Shown: positions 10,794-16,499 of the stretch, piece after piece
Layout: every line of letters starts with the position of its first letter
Numbering within the stretch: position 1 is the stretch's first letter
NCBI GenBank assembly: GCA_027575765.1
Contig: JANBPT010001013.1
Location: 1-16,499 of the forward strand
Length of the DNA stretch: 16,499 nt
Direction of reading: 5' to 3'
Source of the DNA: Tieghemiomyces parasiticus
Taxonomy: Eukaryota > Kickxellomycota > Dimargaritomycetes > Dimargaritales > Dimargaritaceae
Notes under the pieces: generated by a model
Databases searched by the model: none
What the model saw: the letters and a program-made list of their open reading frames with translations, nothing else
Told to the model about the DNA's origin: nothing
Made by a program: the position numbers and the translations under genes

Positions 10794-11894
10794 TTACTTA
10801 GAGTTGGGCCTGTCGCAGTAGGGACCGGTGCTGCCCTTTTGAATGCATACTAGATCGGCGGCGCAAGTTGTAGTATACCTGCGTCCGTTACTAATGGTGA
10901 TCATACGGGGCGACTTACCCGACCGTTCACAGTGGATAGCTTTGTCGGGCTTGCTAGTGGGGGTAGAACTAGTGTCACTGTCGCTATCGGCATCGTCGGA
11001 GGTCGAAGGCGCGGGGGCCTCGGTAGCAGGGTCAGTGGCCGTGGTTCCCGTGGAAGTAACCGTTGTGGATTTGGTTTTATCACCCTTGCTCTTTTTCTTC
11101 TTCTTTTTCTTCTCAGAGTCCTTATCGGTGTCCGGTGTCGCAGTTGGTGCCGGCGTTGAACTATAGGACGATATCTTGGTGGCGCCATCGTTTTCATCCT
11201 GAACATCTGGGCTAGAAGTGGGAGTGCTGCTGGGAAGCTTGCTGCCCGTGGAGCTACCCTTGGCCGTGACTGTAATAATCTTAGCTGCGTCGTAGATGGC
11301 GCTGCCATCGTCCTGGCTAGCTGCTCCGAACTCTGGGATGATATTCTTGGGGTCGTTGTAGTTCGGGGTGACCATCATCGGACCTGTGATGGAGCCCCCG
11401 GTCTTGCCCTTGATGGCAATATCGGAGCAAGTTTGGTAGAACTCACGGTTGCCGACGGCGTTAGCCCAACTCCATGAGAATACCACCATGTCGCCCGAGG
11501 GCGCATTGGGTGGAATGGGAACGCTGAATTTTAGGCCGTTCTTGAAACAGGTCCGCATAATGGTCATGATAACCACAAATGTCTTGCCACCGTCGTACGA
11601 CAGCGAGAACTGGCAGTTACCGCCGCCATGGATGGCACCGCCCTCGGCGAAGGTGACAGGAATATTAGAACCGGCATTAAACGTGGCGACGGCTTTAGCG
11701 TAGGGCTTGGTGTGATGACAGATGGGAAACGTAACCTTTCCAGCGGTACCAATGGGCGCGCTAAGACTGTAGTCGGGGGTATCGTAACCGCAGGAAGCCA
11801 CCGAGGACCCGCGCATGCACGGGCTTTCGGGCTTCATATGAGCGAGTGTCCCGGTGGTCAACGTGCAGAGCGCGAGGAGGGCATATTTCAACAT
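10794..11894 (-). CDS. secreted AA11-like lytic polysaccharide monooxygenase with C-terminal CBM19-like tail
   Basis: Encodes 366 residues without introns. Residues 1-18 are a signal peptide ending TGTLA; cleavage exposes His19, the N-terminal copper ligand required of an LPMO. This decides the start, since ATG 11894 is the first ATG in the frame (the upstream frame opens only with GTG). His89 in AIHGGGNCQFSLSYDGG is the second histidine-brace ligand and Tyr153 in GNREFYQTC the likely axial residue. APSGDMVVFSWSWANAVGNRE (about 131-151) matches AA11, whose characterised members oxidise chitin. The catalytic domain runs to about 212. Residues 215-318 are a Ser/Thr/Pro/Asp linker interrupted by seven consecutive lysines (262-268). 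The tail (320-363) has four Cys (322, 344, 350, 360) in an NG...CA..LVC...G...C pattern like CBM19 chitin-binding modules, missing one usual cysteine. Substrate and family number are inferred from motifs. Confidence 0.88.
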   Translation of the reverse strand: MLKYALLALCTLTTGTLAHMKPESPCMRGSSVASCGYDTPDYSLSAPIGTAGKVTFPICHHTKPYAKAVATFNAGSNIPVTFAEGGAIHGGGNCQFSLSYDGGKTFVVIMTIMRTCFKNGLKFSVPIPPNAPSGDMVVFSWSWANAVGNREFYQTCSDIAIKGKTGGSITGPMMVTPNYNDPKNIIPEFGAASQDDGSAIYDAAKIITVTAKGSSTGSKLPSSTPTSSPDVQDENDGATKISSYSSTPAPTATPDTDKDSEKKKKKKKSKGDKTKSTTVTSTGTTATDPATEAPAPSTSDDADSDSDTSSTPTSKPDKAIHCERSGKSPRMITISNGRRYTTTCAADLVCIQKGSTGPYCDRPNSK

Positions 11895-13100
11895 GGTGTG
11901 GAGGGTGCTGTACGTATAATGTAGAAGCAGGTGGGTCTGGGGGATGGTGTCGTCGCAACACACGACCCTAATATGAATGAGAATCGTAGGCCTTGGGCAA
12001 TGGTAAGGGGTACGGGCGGAAATGGAGGACCGGTTTTTAGGCCGGAACTACAACCGTTTTACAGACTATCTTTCTGGCAACTAGGTCGGATAAGTAGGCC
12101 ACGTTCGACAGTAAGGCAGTAATAAAGGAGACACGGATAACAATAGAGGGACTACGGCCGCTGTGGAGAGGTAGAGGCTCAAAATATGAACAGCATAGCT
12201 CAATAGTGTTAAAAATTAGCGGTCCAAACGGATTAGCGCAGTCGTAAAAAAATAATATGGCCTGTGCAGGACGAAGGCCAGGAATATAGTCAGCGAGAGA
12301 ACGACAAAAAGGAGCTATTTAAGGCGAAATGTTATGAGAAATTAGTATACGAACCGTAGTCGGAGCGGGCAACGATGTCACCTTTTATAGATACCCACGT
12401 TTATACCACCACCTCCGCGCCGTAGCCAAATCGCCCTAGCAGGATGAGGGATACTATCTATCCGTCCACTCGGCAGAACCAGAAGACGGCCCCCATGAAT
12501 GGCCAAAGGCAGCGGGCAGAGGTCCCGGACTTACTCGGTAGCCTGTGAAGAGAAGGGGAGGGAAGGAGAAGGGAAAGGGGAGGTAAACGCGATGCGGCGT
12601 GGGGCCCCATTTTCCGTTGGTTTCGTCCAGCGATAGAGAAAGTAGGAAACCCAATCATTGGCACCCTTCGACTCGGGCAAAGAAGTGGAGGGCAAGACTT
12701 TGTCCTTTGCCCGCTCGTCGCCTTTGATAGCTCAATCGTTAACGATGATTTGGTTCCATGACAAAAATAGAAAAAGAAAACGATCAGGAGTTGACGTGAA
12801 AAGAGAGACCTGCGCGAGGGGACAACTAACACCTGCGTGGGGACAAGTGAAAAAAAATGATGCAGTGGTCAGGCAATAGAATAAACGGAGGATACAGCAA
12901 TGGAAACGGAAAGATTAGGTATGTCTTCGTCAATAGTATATGGCCGGCAGTATCGGAGAGTGAAACGAGGCCCATATGGGGGGGGAGAAGAAGAAGAAAG
13001 GGGTGAAAAAAGGCGTGTGGTGAGTTATTTAAAGGGAACCGGGCCATCATAAATTCTGGGGCCATCATTGTTGTCAAGTCCGGGCCCCTTACCGTCGGGC
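11895..13100 (-). promoter_or_regulatory. upstream region of the LPMO gene, strongly purine-rich on the plus strand
   Basis: On the LPMO sense strand this is pyrimidine-rich, as are the leaders of the other two genes. 12541-12600 is about 80% purine on the plus strand, and G/A tracts continue to about 13015. The context at the start is good (cacaccATG). TATA-like strings on the minus strand occur near 12315-12322 and 13024-13032, but both are far from the ATG and I cannot choose between them. The frames that cross the region are low-complexity shadows and no gene is supported. Confidence 0.35.
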
Positions 13101-14640
13101 TGTAGATTCCCGGTGGATCAAGCACTTAGGTTGCCAAGCCTTCTTCGTTAACCGCTTTGTAGGTCATTAGAGACTGGTGCTTTGACAGCACCCGCTTTAA
13201 CCCAATGGACGGAAACCCCCCCCCCCGAAAAGGTTGATATCCATTTGCACCGAATGACTGGCTGTGGAGTGTCCATTTCTCCAGTGCCAGAATGGGCCGG
13301 TTGCAAAGACTCATACCTCGACCTCGTAAATAGCGACATAGGAGGTATGTAGCTATACACCCTCCTAAGTAAATCCCGCTCTTCTATCCCTGCCGCCCTC
13401 TTACCTACTGATGATAGCCATAGAGAACTGCATAGAGCTCTCACATAAACTCAAGCCGAGCCACATTCGATATTTATCTCATTATTGTTGCCCTAGGACT
13501 GGTTTAATTTCAGGTTCGCGCCTCCCACTGCGGCCCAGCTCCCTTCCACTGATTCTCCTGTAAACCCATTAACTTTGATATCTCTTTCATGGGTTTATCC
13601 TGATTTCCGGCAGCTAGTATCGTGTATACTCACTTTGAACCGCGACCAATACTACTTGATAGCCCTCGTGTCTCTGACAAGCACAGTGTTGCACATTTTG
13701 GAGTAGAGGTCCTAGTTTTGGTAGGTATTTAAAATGAAATCTGATTAGGGGCATAATGCCCATAAATCCGTCCACACAACAACTGCACTCAACCACTTCA
13801 TGTCCACGCAGAATCTACACAGCGCGTGCCTTGAACATAAGGAATTTCAGAACCGTCGTTCGCCGTAGGTTGCATGAACTTTCATGCCATCGCCAGAAGA
13901 CACACACTAGCCACTTAAGCTCATAACATAGCAACTACCCAACAACTATATAAACCCGGGCCCCGGCTCTCCTCGATGATGCCCCTCCTCCGTCTGTAAA
14001 CCTACTCTATGCGCCGTTTGGCATCCGTAGTACCCCGTTCCTCTCCCTACGCATATCGCGCTTCACACCTTTACTCCACTCGCCTTGCCCTCTACCATTT
14101 GTATCAACCCTACATCTGACGTCTAAACCTTACTTATCGTTTATTGCTTGATACCCCATTGTACGCCTTCAGTACAGCTAGCTACGACTCCTATACATTC
14201 TACAGGCTATTAGTAGCACCACAGGGTGCATAAATCACACTATTAGAGTGGATCACTACGTTGAGCAGAGGAAATCCTCAGAGTGGGGAGCTTCGGGCTA
14301 TAGTTATGCACATTTAAATAGCACGGTAGCGTGGTGTCGCTAATGGGGACTGGTGAGCGTGGGGGGGGGGTTGTGACGAGCTTTACTGATGGTGCAATGG
14401 TTCGGCCAATAAATGATAAGTAGAGTTAGGCGCGAACATAATGTGAGTACGAGCAGGAAAGGGTAAGGAGAATTGTGCAAGGGCGTAAAGCTGTTACAGA
14501 GGAGCAAGGTAGATAGAGCAAGGGTGTGAAGAGTGCAATAGGCGTAGAGAGAGAGGGGGGGCGAAAGTGCTACAAATGCCAAATGGTACGTAAAGTAGGT
14601 TAACAGATGGAGCGCAAGCTATGAAGGAGGGTGGGGGCCC
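13101..14640. other. intergenic region, no supportable gene
   Basis: Short frames only, none recognisable. 13320-14210 is mostly pyrimidine-rich on the plus strand and 14340-14640 purine-rich. It contains a run of eleven C (13216-13226), a run of ten G (14361-14370), and a 9 bp inverted repeat TAAACCCAT...ATGGGTTTA (13561-13569 with 13589-13597, 19 nt loop) that could arise by chance. CpG content is ordinary throughout. Confidence 0.45.
13947..13954 (+). promoter_or_regulatory. orphan TATA box with GC-rich and pyrimidine-rich downstream sequence
   Basis: TATATAAA is followed directly by acccgggccccgg and then about 240 bases of C/T-rich DNA, which resembles the transporter's promoter layout. 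No open reading frame follows on the plus strand, so any transcript would be non-coding, or the site is fortuitous. Confidence 0.25.
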
Positions 14641-14659
14641 GAGTTGATACAGATTGCCA

Positions 14660-14812
14660 ATGGTGAAGTTCATGGCCAAGCCTGTGCCTCCAGGGGTTGC
14701 ATGGAAGGTTTGGCAACTTCTCTCAGATGGTGGCTTGAAGAGTCTGTATACTGGTACATCCATTATATGGTCTTGTTTATGGGCGTCAAAAAGATACTGG
14801 AATTATGAGTAA
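14660..14812 (+). other. short open frame of 50 codons, unrecognised
   Basis: ATG at 14660 to TAA at 14810-14812 encodes a 50-residue peptide with four Trp, beginning MVKFMAKPVPPGVAWKVWQL and ending SKRYWNYE. Its composition is more protein-like than that of nearby frames, and it lies where CpG begins to fall. The opposite strand is also open here (14763-14494). It might be a fragment of a transposon-encoded protein, but I recognise no family and give no function. Confidence 0.15.
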
Positions 14813-14937
14813 GACTACGGAAGTTGGGATGTCAGCAAATGAACAAAGGATGTTACAGAAATAGCTTTATCAAAAAAAAACGTTGCCCTAGTGGACCACT
14901 GTGGCTTAGCTGTATGACGTGTGTGACATAAAAGCGG

Positions 14938-14960
14938 TGTGGTGATTGGGAACCACCACA
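14938..14960. repeat. hairpin TGTGGTG / CACCACA at the left edge of the CpG-poor segment
   Basis: Arms at 14938-14944 and 14954-14960 pair over 7 bp around a 9-base loop. The left arm extended by one base (TGTGGTGA) recurs as the arm of the 20 bp palindrome at 15560-15579. Confidence 0.5.
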
Positions 14961-14980
14961 TTAGATTTTCTCAAGGTAAA

Positions 14981-15055
14981 GTCCAAGTCTGCTATCACAG
15001 AACCAAAAATTCTGTGATAGTAGAATAGCCTTTTGGTATGGTATTAGACTTGGGC
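14981..15055. repeat. nested inverted repeat (11 bp perfect inner stem, 10 bp outer stem)
   Basis: The inner arms CTATCACAGAA (14992-15002) and TTCTGTGATAG (15010-15020) are perfectly complementary around the loop CCAAAAA. The outer arms GTCCAAGTCT (14981-14990) and AGACTTGGGC (15046-15055) pair at 9 of 10 positions, the tenth being a G-T wobble. The inner stem also forms the start of repeat copy A. Confidence 0.7.
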
Positions 15056-15121
15056 CTAATATCAACACAGTAGGGAAAACACTCCTCAAGTATATAGTGC
15101 AGTGTAGTGATCAAGCTTTAA
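14992..15121 (+). repeat. hairpin module, copy A (most diverged)
   Basis: It aligns with copies B and C from CTGTGA..AG..AGA through TAGGGAAAACACTCCTCAAG (15071-15090) to GTGCAGTG and a final TTTAAG. The block around 15071-15105 is closest to copy B. In place of the second and third hairpins of B and C it carries the outer stem of the nested inverted repeat. Confidence 0.55.
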
Positions 15122-15559
15122 GTTCTTTGATTGGGAACTTTGTTCCTGAGAAGGTAAAGAAGAAAGTGGAAGAAGATAGAGCTGATGATGATAAATAGGA
15201 GGGAAGGAAAGGGGGGTATATATATGAAAAAAGGGTAGGATGAAAATGATAGGAGAAGGAGGGAGGGTTTAGTTGTTGAGGAGTTTTGTGAGGACAAAAT
15301 CCAAGGGAGAGCAATGGGAGAAAAAAGGAGTAGAACAATAGAGAACTTGCTTACTAATGGAATGTAGCCTATAAGGATGGCTATTTCAAATCCTTTCGTC
15401 TTTGTGCCTGCTTGAAGAAGATGGGAAAAAAGGAGATGAGTCATGCCAAGACTCAAAGGAACCTCAGAGAACAATAAACAGGTCTGTGTAACCATCCAGG
15501 CAACAATTAGGCATCAGGATGGATGAGAAAGGGAGAGGGAGAGAGAGGAGGAAAGGGAA

Positions 15560-15579
15560 ATGTGGTGAATTCACCACAT
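15560..15579. repeat. perfect 20 bp palindrome centred on GAATTC
   Basis: ATGTGGTGAATTCACCACAT is identical to its reverse complement. Its arm TGTGGTGA matches the left edge of the CpG-poor segment (14938-14945), so 14938-15578 begins TGTGGTGA and ends TCACCACA, an 8 bp terminal inverted repeat with TG...CA ends as in LTRs. No primer-binding site or second copy is visible, so LTR status is only a possibility. Confidence 0.6.
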
Positions 15580-15930
15580 GCAGAAAACTGGCCCTTAAAA
15601 ATGATACTAAAATAAGTTGTTTTTGTTATGGTTGCCTTAGTTGTTTTGGCAGGTGGACTAACTTTGGCAATCCTGCAGTTACACCAATAATCAAAATGTT
15701 GTGATGGTCAATAATTGAAAAGTTGCTGTACCAAGCCATGGGAAATCAGCCTGTCATTGGCCAGGGGAGTGGCCTGACTATATCCTTGATATTTATTGGT
15801 CTTCCTATGTCTTGGTGTTACCTTTTGGTTTCTCTGGTGGGCTGTAGACACACTGACACATTTGAGTCATTTGCTTTACCAGCATCTGCCCACCAGAAAT
15901 CCTCTAGAGAGCAAAATTTACTTAAGGATC

Positions 15931-16048
15931 CACAAACATGTGAAGACTAGATACATATACCAGTTTTAATGTAGAACTGGGTACCCTGAGGCAGGGTAGG
16001 GAAACCACTTCCCAAGTTATAGGGTGCAGATGCTCAGCACTTAATAAG
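15931..16048 (+). repeat. hairpin module, copy B
   Basis: Four consecutive small hairpins can be drawn. CACA/TGTG spans 15931-15942. CCAGTT/AACTGG spans 15960-15980 with a 9 nt loop. TACCCTG/CAGGGTA spans 15982-15998 with a 3 nt loop. GGGAA/TTCCC spans 15999-16013 with a 5 nt loop. About 56 of the first 68 bases match copy C by eye. Confidence 0.7.
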
Positions 16049-16367
16049 AGAAAATATAAGATATTTCTAAACCAGTTGGATTTGGTTGCATCCATTATTC
16101 TTGGGTGGTGGATAATGTGTGCAAAATCATGACATGAAACATGCAAAATCAAAATGTTATGAAACCAGAGTCATGGGGAAATTGGGGCTCCTATTGTTGG
16201 AGATGTAGCCAGGCTGTATGGAACAAGTCCTGGTAACTTCCCATGACTTATAATATGATTTATTGTCCTTTCCCTGGCGTTGTAGGCAACCTATGGCAGT
16301 CGGGATAATCTCCTCCCATACCCTACTCCGCCAGGAATCTTCAGGAGTCCTAAGTTCATCTGGACTC

Positions 16368-16475
16368 CACAAAACTGTGAAGAATAGATGTATGAACCGG
16401 TTTTAATGAAGAACTGGGTACTCCAAGGCAGGGTATGGGAAACACTCCCAGAACATAGAAGTACTGATGTCCTGG
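16368..16475 (+). repeat. hairpin module, copy C
   Basis: It lies 437 bases after copy B in the same orientation. The same four stems form: CACA/TGTG (16368-16379), CCGGTT/AACTGG (16397-16417, one G-T pair where B has A-T), TACTC/GGGTA (16419-16435, one T-G pair where B has C-G) and TGGGA/TCCCA (16436-16450). Substitutions in the stems mostly keep pairing. Confidence 0.7.
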
Positions 16476-16499
16476 GTATATATATGATACCAAACTAAA

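Larger units (their letters stand above)
14938..16499. mobile_element. CpG-depleted, hairpin-rich repetitive segment (putative decayed or non-coding mobile element)
   Basis: Only five CpG dinucleotides occur in 1562 bases (15397, 16278, 16301, 16329 and 16398), and one in 14938-16277. Upstream DNA has several per 60-base line. The segment is AT-richer, full of TG and CA, contains three diverged copies of one module, and has many short inverted repeats. Its left edge coincides with TGTGGTGA. The longest open frames (75-125 codons) are unrecognisable and overlap on both strands. No reverse transcriptase, integrase or transposase motif is visible. The element probably continues past the right end of the window. 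CpG loss is what long-term CpG methylation of repeats would produce; that cause is inferred. Confidence 0.55.

Noticed and set aside
10901..11308. Arg/Pro-rich minus frame of 135 codons and plus-strand frames inside the LPMO gene
   Set aside because: They are alternative frames of the repetitive linker codons. The main frame has a signal peptide and the copper-site residues.
13561..13597. 9 bp inverted repeat TAAACCCAT / ATGGGTTTA
   Set aside because: A 9 bp stem with a loop under 20 nt is expected about once by chance in a window of this size.
15118..15495. 125-codon minus frame in the CpG-poor segment
   Set aside because: It is dominated by Leu/Ser/Pro/Phe read from a purine-rich complementary strand, with no motif. 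It probably reflects skew rather than coding.
14938..16499. CRISPR array or simple tandem satellite
   Set aside because: The copies are about 110 bp, diverged and unevenly spaced (about 930 and 437 bp), with no regular spacer pattern.

Overview
The window reads as nuclear DNA of a filamentous or early-diverging fungus. Three complete protein genes can be supported: a Ste24-type CAAX prenyl protease, a plasma-membrane MFS symporter of the Dal5/Tna1 (ACS) type with one spliceosomal intron (gtaagt donor, ACTAAC-like branch site, cag acceptor), and a secreted AA11-like lytic polysaccharide monooxygenase (LPMO) with a Cys-rich C-terminal tail. The spliceosomal intron, Ste24, the fungal-type ACS transporter and the chitin-active LPMO architecture together point to Fungi. 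I cannot place the species. Assignment to an early-diverging lineage is only an impression, from loose codon conservation and an unusual Ste24 N-terminus.

Layout: 1-2428 is gene-poor, mixed-composition DNA ending in a pyrimidine-rich leader. STE24 lies at 2429-4153 (+). 4154-7800 is about 3.6 kb with no supportable gene. A TATA box and pyrimidine-rich leader (7831-8086) precede the transporter, 8087-9768 (+), with intron 8298-8476. A 1.0 kb convergent spacer separates it from the LPMO gene, 11894-10794 (-). Upstream of the LPMO gene lies a long purine-rich stretch (about 12000-13020). Then comes a gene-free, pyrimidine-rich stretch with an orphan TATA box (13947). From about 14.64 kb, and sharply from 14938, the DNA becomes AT-richer and almost devoid of CpG.

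The right-hand segment (14938-16499) is the most distinctive part. It has one CpG in its first 1.34 kb, three diverged copies of a roughly 110 bp module that folds into serial hairpins, a nested inverted repeat, and a perfect 20 bp palindrome sharing the arm TGTGGTGA with a hairpin at the segment edge. I interpret it as an old, probably cytosine-methylated repetitive or mobile element without recognisable coding capacity.

The three genes do not form a pathway: Ste24 acts at the ER on prenylated proteins, the transporter takes up small organic anions or vitamins/amides, and the LPMO acts outside the cell on chitin-like polymers. A shared nutritional theme for the transporter and LPMO is possible, but nothing in the sequence shows it.
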